From: Undaria pinnatifida
Taxonomy: Eukaryota > Sar > Phaeophyceae > Laminariales > Alariaceae
Length of the DNA stretch: 64,000 bases
Assembly (NCBI GenBank): GCA_012845835.1
Contig: JABAKD010000014.1
Coordinates: forward strand, 7,033,574 to 7,097,573
Reading direction: 5' to 3'
Translations under genes and position numbers: made by a program
Shown here: positions 37,001 through 50,627 of the stretch, in pieces
How positions within the stretch are numbered: the stretch's first letter is position 1
How the letters are laid out: each line of letters opens with the position of its first letter
Notes under the pieces: generated by a model
What the model saw: the letters and a program-made list of their open reading frames with translations, nothing else
Database searches by the model: none
Told to the model about the DNA's origin: nothing

Positions 37001-40000
37001 AACTAAACACCACCCTCTAAAATAGGGAAACGTAACGAAACAACGTTTTTTTTTTCCGATACACAGCTGCAACAGAAACGGAAACGAAAAATTGCATACA
37101 TAGAACAGATCATGATCTACACCATATATATTATCTAGATCCCATACCTGCCGTTACTCTACGCTGTGCGAGATCTGTGTAGGAGTTGTTCTACAGTAGC
37201 CCCCCCAACTTTTCGTTAACGAAATCGCCGGTTTTTTTAAACCAGCTCCCGGCCGTATCTCCTCAAATATGGGCGCCCCTCACCACCCCGAAGTCATCGT
37301 TCGATAGCCTTTCGCAAACAAGAAAGTGTAAGAAAGCGTTTTTCTCATAGCATGTCGAGCAACCATGTATTTCGTTGAGAAAACCGTTGGTTTTGGGGCG
37401 GGTGAGGTCTACTCAGTTTGTGCATGGCCGTAGTCGTATGACCATAGACCCTCGCATCCCTACTATGCCGGGACGGAGCACGTCGGGTTTTCACCAACCA
37501 GGCAGACATTGCTTGCACGAAGCGCGAAGCGCCGTGAGGTGTTCGGAGAGTCGCATGGAGGGTGAAGTGCATCCTTCCAAAAGCCGCTCGTAAGACGGGC
37601 TTTCGGCACCTTGTGCCTACTTTCTTGCTTATGGATGACATCGCCAATGAGTTATACATTGTTTTCTGGTGTGGCCACTCCAGAGACAGCAATGGGTATT
37701 ACTATGTAATTGCCTCGTGGGTGCCTTTACCATATTCACACTACGTGATGCGATCATTCCCCTTGTGCGGAGTTAGCGTTCTCCAGACCGCACATTATGA
37801 TCTACTCGATAACCGTCATGGTGACCGCCAAAAAAAAAACAAAAAACGGCACCCTGGTTGTCTAGCTCACGCAGTGACTGGCATGTTTTACAGCGTCGTT
37901 GCCAACCAATGCCAACCCCAATATACGTATAATGTTTTACAGCGACGGTGCCAACCGAGGCCAACTATTGTATACGTGGTATACATTTTAGGGGAGCTCT
38001 GGTTTCGCGGGGGGCGGGGGCTATCGTAGACCAGTCGTAGTACAGATCCAACCCAGAAAATTCAGCGAAAATCAAGGTAATTCGGCTCTCACCCGGCATT
38101 ATCATCTAGAGGTGATGCAGATCATGTGGGCCAGGGATCTGTTTGCCCTGAAAGACATACAGCATTAACAGGGGTATAATCTGTCCTACGTGCGAAACAC
38201 TGCAGATGTAACGGCAATGACAACCGTAAAAATAGCGCTAGCGGGAAATCTCTTTACCGCGGAGGAAACGGGGATGCCTTGGGCCGGCTGGCGGGCGGGC
38301 GGGCGGGCGGGCGGGCGGGAGGACGGACGGGCGGACCTGCCCGCATCACACCTACCTGGTACACGTTGTCCATGTTAAAAATATCTCTATGATTTGGCTG
38401 TTAGATCAGATTAGATGGATCGCGGATTTGTCGAACCTCGTCTTTGCAAGCTGCGTGTGATACCCGATGCGTGAACAGCAAGAACTTAGCGGCAAAAAAA
38501 AGACAAAAATATTACATTAATAGCGGTAAAACAAACAAAATAGCGGTAAGCAAATAGAAGAGGGGGAAACATATTCATTCTAATAAACGGGTAAAACTAA
38601 CATTGTAGGGGCGAGAAAACAATAAAACAGCGGCAGCGGCAGCGAAAACGGTAACGGCGATGGCAACGGCAACGGCCATGGCCGCAGCCATGGAAACGGG
38701 GGTAAAAAACGGGTGAAAGAACCCGTGGAAGAACCAGAACAGACCAAACCCACGGTATTATTGTACTAGACAAGGTTCCCCTCGGGGCGTGATTCGCTTG
38801 AAATCTCGCGGGTGTTGTGCGTGACAAGCGGGAACATAGACGTTCCTACATACCATGCATAAGCGATAACAGATACGATACTTCTTTTTTCTTGGCATCC
38901 CATTTATTATCCTCGCACCACTCTCGCGCTCGCCCCCAGTAGTAACTCAGATCCGGGGTCACATAGTGGGGCCTTCTCCCCCGTCCCCACTGCGGTGCGT
39001 GCCTTCATTTTCGCCGCGAGAAGAATTCAGCACTTTTCTTCCCTCGCCGACTCGCATCGAATTGTACCTACCCACGCTGCTAGGCGCTCTCAGCAGTTGG
39101 CCCCTTTTGTGCATTTTTGCAAATAAAGTCAAAATCCCACCACGGTGGGAATCGAACTCATGGGCCAACGCTAGTAGTATCCGAGGGTAACCACTGGACC
39201 ACCGGGGCTACTGGCTGATACTGTAACAAAAAAAAACTCTTGGAAAACTAGTTCTTAGTTTAGTCTATGCCGGTATAGTATTTATGCCCCCAGTTCCCCT
39301 ACGGTGAGTACCCCCGATTTAAGAGCACCCTGCGATAAACCCAAACAGGCGCTCTTAACTACACATCGGTCTTATCTATGATGGGTAGTGTATGGCTCTT
39401 AGTATGGCGGGACATGCCTATTTAGCCGCTCTTAATCTCGAATGCCGTCATTTTTTCTGGTGCTCTTTAATCGGGGTACCCACTGTACCGAGTTTAGCTC
39501 GCTCGCATGAGTGGTTCGGTACATCACACAAAGACAGACGTATTGTGAAAAAAGCGATGTAATACATCAAAATTAGTGTGACCTGATCCATTCCTTAATG
39601 GAATGGATAATAATTTTCATGTCGCTCAACACGTCACTGTCATCGTCATGGTTCATTGCAGGCTTGATGTATATTTATTACTATTGATTACGTTTTGACT
39701 GGTGACAACATACTAAAAACCACCGGAGATCGTCAAGTGATAGTGTACCAGGTGCTTGGTGTGTTTTTCGGTCATGATCGTGTTTTCGTACTTTGTGTTT
39801 GCTGTCCTTCATCCACATGAGTAGCGGTATTGATGTTTAGAGAGAAGTCATATAGCGGTTTGCCTTGTCGACTCACTCCTTGTCGAACGCACAGCTGACG
39901 TTGTTAGAATAGTTTTGTAAAACAGCGTAGCCACCCGTACGAATGGCTCTATTCGCTCTAAAAGGAGGCCCTCAACGTACAACCGTAGGGCAGCCTTGGC

Positions 40001-43000
40001 CTAAAAGAGAAAGGTGTACCTGCAACGAGCATTAGCCTTGGTCAAGGAGAACAACAACTCTGCAACGCACAACCGTAGCTGTCTCAATCGTGGCGGGAAA
40101 GGAGAAGCCGCGAGTAGGCGAGTAGGCCTGCCTGCCTACGTAGCGATCTGCAGCGCACGTGTAGGGTGTGAAGGTTGTACAAACGTCGGTGAAACACAGC
40201 AACAACGGAAACGGCGACGATAGCGATACAGTCGCGATACAGTCGGTACCGGCACAGTAGGGGTGTGTCAGACCAATACGGGCGTCTTGTTTGGGGAAGC
40301 TGCCGCCCTCTATCCAAGCAATGAGTGCAAAATCCCAGTCGCGCCAAGCGATTTTGACCGCCTTATATCGGGATGCCGCCTTGCTCAGACCGTCTTATTG
40401 GGGGACCACTCCTGGCTAAAAAAAACAACGGTACCGGTACCGGTAGCGGTAACGGCAACGGTAATATTAGCGGTAATGACGACCGTAGCGTTAACGGTAA
40501 CGGTTGGCGTAGCGGGAACCTTAGTGGGAACCAAAGCGATTAAGGTAACGGTAGCCGTAGGGGATTTCGATAACGGAAACGGCAAAAAAAACGGTAACGG
40601 TGAATTGTACAAGTAGCGGTAACAGAAGCGGTAAGCTTGGCGGTAACGTAAACGGTAACCGCAAGGATAACCGCAACGAGAATCGCAGCGACAATCGCAG
40701 CGATAATCGCAGCGATAACAGCAACGGTAACCGAAGCGGTAATAAGAAACGATAAAGAGTACATGTACCCATAGCGGAGGCTTTCTCAATAACGGAGAGA
40801 GAGGGGAGGCGACGGGTAACGCGCAATCGCGGAAGGGGGGGAGAGGCTACAAGTAAGCTGGCGCGCCTGCATTTAACGCACCGCACCACACACCCAGGCT
40901 TATACCAGGTATCCACTATGCTCCTTATCCAGCTTTGGCATACTTGAGGCGATTAAAAAATAATAAACGTATCCTAACTGTTATTTCGAGTATAAGGAGA
41001 ACAGTTGCGGGAAAACATAGTAACAGACAATCTTAACGCTCTGTTATTCAGCAAATGGTACTTGTACACCTTTGGAAATTGTTTTTTAGACAATAGGTTC
41101 CAAATACGTCAGCTGTGAGTTCGAAAAGTTGAGTGGTGGCCACTCAATTAGCTTCGTGATACTACGGCCGAAGAACTGTACAACACGAGCGGAACGGATA
41201 TAAGCCAGCACACACCACACCTGTAGGGTGTGGAGGTCGTAGACAAGAAGGCGTGTCGGCTTCCCGCACGAGGGCAGGTTGCTGAACATCTGCGCGTACG
41301 TGTTGGCCGTCGCCACCTTCACCGGGGTTCAAAAATAAACGCGACACATATCAGGGGAGGGGGGAGGGGGTAAGGGGCGGCGGTTGTTCTGTTATTGTTG
41401 ATTGTTTCTGGGCGTACCCTTGGCCGTCCTCTCCTTGGTGGTCGATTCTGAAGACTGTTCCGTGTTCCGTGTTCAACGATTCCATAATCCCATTTTACAC
41501 TACCTATTTTTAAGGGCTATTCATGGGTCGGATCACCGCTCGCGGGTCGGATCGGGTCAGGGTGGCCCGGCACGACCCGTGATATTTGAGCAGCTCCTGA
41601 CCCGACCCGACCCGACCCGACCCGACCCGACCCGACCCGACCCGACCCGACCCGACCCGACCCGACCCGACTCGACCCGACCCGACCCGACCCGTGAGAT
41701 TTTAAACAACTCCTGATGCGACCCGACTTGATCCGCGATTTGTTTGAAACCTGCTGACCCAACACGCGGGCCTGGTGAAAAGCGCCGCTATTTTTCGATG
41801 TTCCATGCTATAATAATCCCATGTTTGGGGTATCGCACTTTTGGGGGCAAACGTTTTTGACAATGTTGATAAGGTTGATAATGTTGATGATGTTGATAAT
41901 GTTGATAATGTTGATGACAATGTTGCGGTTGACCTCCTCAAGAGTGCAACCATCGGTTAGCATCAACGAGGAATTTTACGAGTAGTAGTACAATGGTTGT
42001 ATGGGGACTAGCGCATAGAAATGATGGTCGGGTTGCGTGAACGAATGCCTTCCAAGTCATGTTTCGGGTGGAAATGGTACACTCCCCTCATGTTTAGGAG
42101 CTTCAGAGATTTCTTAGAATCTGCGTCACCCCTAACGTTGGATGACTCCGGCGACAAAACATAGCGACCCCTTTCGAGTAGCCTAAAGCGCCCGCCAGCC
42201 ACCAGCGCACACAACTTGACGACAGTTACACATATCCTGCCACGAGAGGAGTCACCTATGCTGGCCATGCAATGGAGTGTACAGGTCACAGTGTGCGGAA
42301 ACAACTGTTTCTTTTTAGTGTGTACGGCGTGTGTGTCCAGCAATACGAAAAGACGTTCTGGATAAAATGCCATAAAACCTAACCCCAACCCTATATAAGT
42401 CTAAACCTAACGCTCTGCCCAAACCTAACGCTCTGCCCAAACCTAACGCTCTGCCCAAACCTAACGCTCTGCCCAAACCTAACGCTCTGCCCAAACCTAA
42501 CGCTCTGCCCAAACCTAACGCTATGCCCAAACCTAACGCTATGCCCAAACCTAACACTATGCCCAAACCTAACGCTATGCCCACACCTAACCCATGCATA
42601 AACCTGTCCGTACGTCTAAACATAGCTGTGCCTGAAAAAAGCCCTATGGCTAAACCTAACTGTTAAACCTAACCCTACACCGAAACCCAACCCCACGCCT
42701 ACACCTAACCGTACGCCTAAACTAACCGTATGCGTAAACTAATCCTATGCCTAAACCTAACCCTAACGCCAGCCCCAACCCCGGGCCGACCTGTATGGAA
42801 ATTGACATTGTCGACAAAAAAAAACGGCAAAGCAAAATATCGGAAAAAAAAAATCGAACATTGTCGACCATAATATATATACCTGATAATTCATACTGGT
42901 ACGTTGCCAGACACTTATTTACAGCATCAGGCACCGTACGGGTCCCTTTTTAGTGCCGGTATGTGTCATTAATATAGTCGGAAATACCGGCAGTATAGCG

Positions 43001-46000
43001 GCAGCCGGCACTACTCGGCATAAATTGCCACAATTGGTCGCTCCCATCTGTACCAAGCGATTTCAGACACTTGAGCGGGGAACCGGCACTTAGGGGAACA
43101 TGCACTGCAGCATGCTGCTGTGTACGTGTCGTCTTGTATCATACCATATACTGGTATGGCATACAAGTACTGACACGAGTACTAGCGCTGTTTTCGGCCT
43201 TTGATTGCTTCTCCTTTTCCCACTGGAAAGGAGTTGATCCACCTGCCTCTACGGTCCAAGCCGCCGGGTGTCTGTGCTGTGCGCTCGGTGTGAGCGGAGC
43301 TTGTGCGTGCGGTCCGACAACGCAGCACCGAGCACAGCACCGAGCCCCGAGCAGCACACGAACCTACGACCTACGACAGGTTTTTCGGTTCTCCCGTTTT
43401 GTGCAACACAAAAAGCAAAAATAACCGCTTTCGTCCTTCATGACTTGCTTGGTTTTGTGTGCTTCCCGTGCCTTTATTTTCGCGGAGACAAACGACTGCA
43501 ACTACTCGCAACTACTCGCAGCTACCGGATATTCCGCCGGTGGTCTATTCCGGCTCCTGGGTGAAGTGTAACCGTCCCCGTTGTACTCGCTTCTGGGCGG
43601 GCCAAAACTGATCAAAAAGGAGGAATAGTGTCGGTCAAGGGGGGGAGAAATGTGGTCAACAAGGGGTAGTAGATAATGTGGTAGATTTGGGTGGGTATAC
43701 CCCCGCACGTTGTAGACAAACGGGGGGATTATTCCCCCTCTAGTCCGCCAAGGCCCCGTTAGTCTGCCCGAAAAAAAAACTGTGTGCGTGCTCGGCATGG
43801 GCTGCAGGTGTGTTGCCAGCGCGTCATAATCAACCCGGTCGCCCCGGTGGCGTATCAGGTTATCCTCGAGCCTGGTATAGGCCAGTTTCGCGAGTTCGAG
43901 TCCCCCAAAGTGCGTACTCGTATAAATTCGTGGGGACTTTTTCTTGTGCACTAATTGACTTTGCGGAAAGCGCGAGGGCGTGAGTTAGCAATACTCGATG
44001 AAAAATCGACGAGCAGCGGGATTGCTGAACCCTATGCGCGATAAAAATTGAAGGCCAGAAACCGGGGGGGAGAACGGACGATACCTATGACCACGGCTTG
44101 TCCAGAAGCTGCAAAGTAGAAGTGTGCAAAAAGAAAAATGAATGCTAAGCAGTTTGGGGCAAGTGCGGGCACGTTCCGCGGGCGTGCTTTCCCTATACCC
44201 CGAAATGGCCGAAAAACACTGGGGTATACCCCCCCTTGACTATTTCTCTATTGTTTTTATCGGTGTAAATGGGTCCCAACATAGTAAAATGCTTCTGCAT
44301 GTTGCGGTTTCTTCTCATTAGCCACCACCATGGAATTGTCTTTTTATGCGCTGCACCAACAAATATATATATTATATATATTCATTTTTCAATATTGATT
44401 GTTAAACCAAGGTACAGAGCCACTAAACTCGAGTGGGTTGCCTACACTCGGTAGTGATGAGCGGAGGTGAAACGCTACAGTACCGAAACCTTTGGTCAAT
44501 GTAACACAAACGGGTTTCATACTTTCAACATGTGCATGTGGGGAGGCGCTTCCGTCGCACGAAACCATCACATCCAAAATAGTATCCGTGAATCACACGA
44601 AGCGCAACACCGGAAGCTTCTCCGTGACACGAAACGGTACATCAAAAACATCCTCCACATAATTCTAACACGTAAATGAGGGAAGGCTATTCCGTCGCAC
44701 GAAACGGTTACATGCGAAATGTTCTCCGCACATTGCACGAAACGGAACACCGGAAGCTTCTCCGCAACACGGAACGCTACATTGCCAACATCCTCCTCAA
44801 AATAACAAAAACACACTAAAGAGTACGTTCGAAGCTTCTATGCAAATGGCCAACGTATGTATCAAGCAACTTGTACACTTGAGCGTTGACCATTCAACCG
44901 GACGAACTCACACTCGGCGTATTTGAAACGATTTATTAAATTGGCGTCAAGCGGCGAAACGGTCGGCACACTGACAAGGTTTTCAGCGCTTACAGTACCA
45001 AGCAGAGCATTCATTAGAAGATGGCTGTTGGACTGTTGCGCTGGCGAAATTTTCGGGTCGCAATTGCTTTTTAGCGCAAAATGAGGTTCCCGGAACGCAT
45101 TTTTTTATCCAGCGTATATTTTTCGCCGGAGACAACAAAACATGTTTGAGGCACCAATGTATTTTTGGAGTATAAAAAACTCCCCCCGGGTTTTATAAAA
45201 AATGAAAATACACTCCAGCTGTGACATCGAATATTTTGTCGAAACTTATCTCTGCAAGCTGTGTATGATACTCCGATCGCGCGTATTACGGCTTGTGTGT
45301 CCTCGTTAAGGATATAGGCATCTAAATGAACTTTATCAAGCGGTTTTCGGGCGAATATTCACGAAGGTGTCTCGCCCGAGGCCGCCCCAAAATAAAGAAC
45401 CGTAGCAAGAACTGCCGGAAAAAAAAAAGGCCTCCGGCAGCCCTCGGGGCACCGTCGGGGGGGGGGGGCGGCAACACGCCTTCCGGCCCCTATTGCACTT
45501 CGCGCAACAGACAGCGGAACCCTAAGTAATGCCGTGGTACCAATTATTAAAAATTAATCCACGAGATATATTATCAGTCATGTAGAAAAAGGTTACGTGA
45601 AAAAGCTCCTCCGCAACATGAAACGACACAAAGAATATCCGTGACACGAAACGGTACATTTGGCATGAGGAGGAAGGCTTCCCCCGTGACACCAAACGGC
45701 ACATTGGATATCATTGAAAGTACCAAAACGTTTCACCCGCGAGAACTATTCTCGATCAGCTAAGTAAAACTGTTACACGGAAAGGTTTCTCTGCAACACG
45801 AAACAGCACAAAGAATGTCCGTGACACGAAACGGTACATTTGACACGAGAAAGGAAAGCTTCCCCGTCCCCAGTGACACGAAACGGCACATCGGACATCA
45901 TTGAATGGAAGGAAAGCTTTTCCGAAACACGAAACGGCACAACGGAGGCCATCTCCGTGAGTAACATAGAATATGTCTCACGTATAAAGACGGTCCGTCA

Positions 46001-48529
46001 CCAAAAAAAAAAACGAGCTAAATCATTCTACGCTAAAACCTACCAGGTAGTAGCTAAGGAAAGCAAGCGTTCTCTTTTCTAAAAATGCCGTCTGTCAGAT
46101 CCACGACCTATCGTCAGTAGAACCACCACACGGAATATCGAAAAGCTCCCCCGCACAACAAACGAGGCCGCCTTCAAGTTGCGACGACACAAAAAAGTAA
46201 AGTAAATTGATGGAATACATGGTACAAAGGTAAGAAAATGGGAATCGTGTCGCGAAAACCAAGCCGCATTCAAGACAACCACAACGAACATCTTTGATAA
46301 AAATTAAAAGCAGTTGGTGCATCCTACAGCCGTCGGAGTTGTTTGCCCCCCTCAAAACGCGTTCTATCGTTTCCGTGCGCAGAGTGATTCAATCACTAGA
46401 TGTTGAACGTATTTGTACCATTCTCTTGACCCTGGCACTAGCTAGCGCAAAGGGGACTCGTCGACCTATATCCTTCATGAGGACGCGCATACCTGTGTAA
46501 CACGCGCCATTGGAGTGATCATACAAAGCTGGCACAGATGGGGTTCGACGATCTCACAGCTATAGTGTACTACTAATTTCTTAAAAAAAACATGGAAATG
46601 GGGAATGCCGTGTGCCCCCCTTGTTCCACTAACAGAATGAGGGGTATTTGAAAACATGCCGAACAAAATATTGAAAACCCTAACCTTTTGTATAATTAAT
46701 ATTAATAGTAATATGCCAGTACGCCAGTAAACTATTGAATATACCATTTGGAATATACAACCTCATACCTTGCATCGTAGTAGGGTGTTTGCGATTTCCA
46801 AACTCTGTTGGGCTGGAAAAAAGTAAAAATAGTATTGAAAAATACGAATTTCATAACGCAAGGTCACCAACCCAAAAAAAGAATCAGGTTAGAAAACAAA
46901 GACAAAAATGTACGAAAACGTAATATTATGGTCAGAAAACAAAAAAAAAATGTACCAAAACGCAATTTTTTCTCGATCGTTTTTGTCGGTGATTTTTCGT
47001 GGGTCAGGTTGGCCTTGGGTCGCGACTTTCAACGGTTTCGATACTATTCTCATGGTATTTTCCGACCCAACTCCTACGTAACCAAATTTTGCACATCGCA
47101 AACACGCTATTAATAGGTATCAGGGTATTTTTTTTGGCCTGTACGAGTAGAGCTACCGACAAAGGGGCAACAAGAAAAAAAAAAACACAACGATAAAGAA
47201 CAATTAAGGGGCTTGCGCTGTGCTTGTCACTACTACTTCGTCTGCTTCGACGGTGGAAAACAGCAGGGCTTTCCACGCCTCTTGACCCGGCCCGCGGGGT
47301 CAGGTCAGGATGCTAAAAAACAATCGTGGGTCAAGCCGGTTCGGGCCAGGAGGTGATCGAAATCTCACGGGTCGGGCCGGGACACCCTGCCCCGATCCGA
47401 CGCGCGAAAAGTGATCCGACCTCCCTCGAAGAGCCCTAGAAATTAACGAACGTATTTCACTCATCAAAATCGTCATGGCATATTTTGAACGAATGAGATT
47501 TGGTGCGTTGTGTATCACCTCCTACAATTAATACTGTACAAACATTAACGACCCTCTTGGCGACTTTGGAACTAAAGAGTGACGAGGAAAAAAGGGGACT
47601 ACAGCATCGTTCACACGATGCAGCTCGGATTGCTGGTATAGGGGGGCGGTGACCTCAAAGTCCGGACTACAAGCTGTACAAGGACTTGTACCACACGCGC
47701 CCAACATGTTTGCTGCTCGTAAGAACTGCAGCGCGCTCGCGCCAGACGGGTAAATAGACCGCACAGCTCATATGAATAGGCCGCACTGCTCATATGAATA
47801 GGCCGCACTGCTCACATGAATAGACCACACTGCTCGTATGAAAAGACCACACTGCTCACATAAATAGACCGCACTGCTCAAATGAATAGGCCGCACTGCT
47901 CATATGAATAGACCGCACTGCTCATATGAATAGACCGCACCGCTCATATGAATAGACCGCACTGCTCATATGAATAGACCGCACTGTTCGTCTTGCTGAT
48001 GTCTGCACCTGGGTTTAAATACGGTAAATAGTGCGTATCGTACGCCAGGCTGAAACGTCGCCATGCTGCTGCTGTTGTTGCTACTGCTGCAACGGTATAC
48101 GTTATTGCTGCTTGCCTGGCACTTCAGCTTTTACAACCATTGCCGTTGCTGCTACTGCTGGCATTGCCGTTATTATTTGTCGCTGCTGCTGTTGCAGGCA
48201 TTGCTACCATTGTTGTTGTTGCTGCTGTTTTAATAGTTGCGGCTTCTACTGCTCTCCTGCCACCGCCGTTCCTACTACTACTGCTATCGCTGCTGGTGAT
48301 GCTACTACAAACGTCACCCTGTTGACCCTGGTACAAGCTATTAGTAGTTCCGAGGGGAGTCACTGACCTACAACATCCTTAATGAGGAGACACACCCGGT
48401 AATACGCGCGATCGGAGTATCACACTTGCAAAGATGAGTTTCGACGAAATCTTCGATCTCCCATCTGGACTGAATATTGATATATACGAAGTATAAATAG
48501 TGTTGTTGCTGTTGCTGCTGCCGCTGCTG

Positions 48530-48569
<40 letters not shown>

Positions 48570-48570
48570 G

Positions 48571-48638
<68 letters not shown>

Positions 48639-48649
48639 CACTACTACTA

Positions 48650-48694
<45 letters not shown>

Positions 48695-50566
48695 ATACCG
48701 CTACTACTACTACTGCTACTGCCACCAGCACTACCAGCACTACCAGCACTACCACCGCCGCCGCTACCACCGCCACTACAACTACAACCACAACGATCAC
48801 CACCAATACCAACGATGGACTAGGTCGCCGTCCCAGCCAGCAAGACATACGCTACTACCGCGACACGTCACATCACATCACGGCAAGCTGCACGGGCGAG
48901 TCTGACCTGTCCCTCCTTGACGACTCTCTCCATCGTACCGGTGGGGTAGTACGGAAGAACCACCGTCAGCGACTCAACGAAATACTGGAGGAGGCAAATC
49001 ATCACCTGGGCGAACACCAACACGCAGCAACACGTACGGAAACATGTCATGCGAACACATGAATTGATGCCCAAGTTGCCAGAGGCAGTGAAGGCCTTCC
49101 GAACACGTGCGAATACGTGAGGGGACGAACGAACGAATACAGGAGTTGCCAGAGAAAATGGCATCCCGGATTCGAATACACGAACACATGAACTGTAAGA
49201 ATCGCTAATGCAGAGGCAATGTTAGGATATCTCGAACGCGGTATATACGAACATATGAACCATGGACGCATGCAGGAGTTACTAGAGGCAATGAGGGATC
49301 CCGGACACGTAAGCACATATCGACAAAGCACAAGCACAGGAGATACTAGCGACAATGAAGGTATCCCGAAGACCAAGTACGTACGAACACATGCACCACT
49401 ATCGATTGCAGGAGCTACATGGTTAAGCTGAGACCTGCAGGGATCCCGAACACGTACCAACACATGACCGGATGAAGGAATACTATTAATAGCGGCATTG
49501 AATACACCCCGACTACGTAGGAACACCTGAACCGTGAACGGATGCAGCGTTTGCGACAGAGAAGGCATCCCGAGAACGAAAGCATCCCGAACACGTCAAC
49601 ACATGAACACATGAGCGAATGAAGGGAGTGCTAAAGACAACGAGGGCGTCTCGAATACGAAAAAAAAAAAAAAACGCACAGGCGCATGACATGCCGTCAA
49701 CAACGAAGCCCCCCAAACACGCGCGAACGCATGAAAGGACGCAGGACGTTCTACACAAACACGAACGCATCCCGAACACATCGAACACCTTGAAGGCACC
49801 CCCGTACTGTTGAAGCTAATACTGGCCGGATTTTTTCGACGTATTGACTATCGGAGTAGTATCGATGATATGTTTGTTCATCGGGTATGGTATCAATGTC
49901 CGTCATAAGTGCCGCAGTGGGGGCGGGGAAGCCTGCTACGCGACCCCGGGTCCGACTTACGAAAAGGGAGGGAGCTAGAGACACAGTGCGAAGAAAAAAG
50001 ACGATGTGAGCCCCCCCCCCCCAACAACAGGGGCAGTAGGAGGAGGTCCAATAAAATCGCACAAGCTCAGCCAATACACCACATACATCGGCTAAGCCAA
50101 ATGCTCTGAAACCTACTGCTGCATTTGCTAATGACCAGGGAAATGTAGCTTAGCACTTTTGGAACTTGAGAGGGGAGAAATATCGAAAACAAAGACGGTT
50201 ACCGCATCAGCCCTACAAAGCAGTCCGGGCTGCTGGCATAGGATATCAGCAATGGAATACCCGAATTGCAACACAAGCAGTTGGAAGACACGTAAACTGC
50301 ATGATACTGGTTATTCGACACGGCCCCCGCCATAAAAGACGGTTTGGTGAGACCACACTCGCCACTCTTGTTGTTATTGTATCTGGGCCCCCAAAAGGAG
50401 TGAAGACTCGCGCATGGAATGGGCGGCGTCACCTGAAACTGGCTTAGCGTGACGTCGTTGTTGTGAAACGACGCCAGAAACAGGACATGCTCGCCCGAAA
50501 TCACATTGTACGGCGTGAACCCACCGATCTGGTCGCACCATAAGGAAACAGATGCCACCATAAACA

Positions 50567-50627
<61 letters not shown>

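Noticed and set aside
39137-39215. tRNA gene on the minus strand
   Set aside because: A- and B-box-like words are present, but a full cloverleaf with a sound acceptor stem is not, and the sequence recurs with a 250-bp body, as a SINE does.
47763-47990. CRISPR-like array
   Set aside because: 22-bp units abut each other with no unique spacers, in a eukaryotic context.
48420-48848. Poly-Val and poly-Leu ORFs
   Set aside because: Pure translation of the (CTA)n microsatellite.
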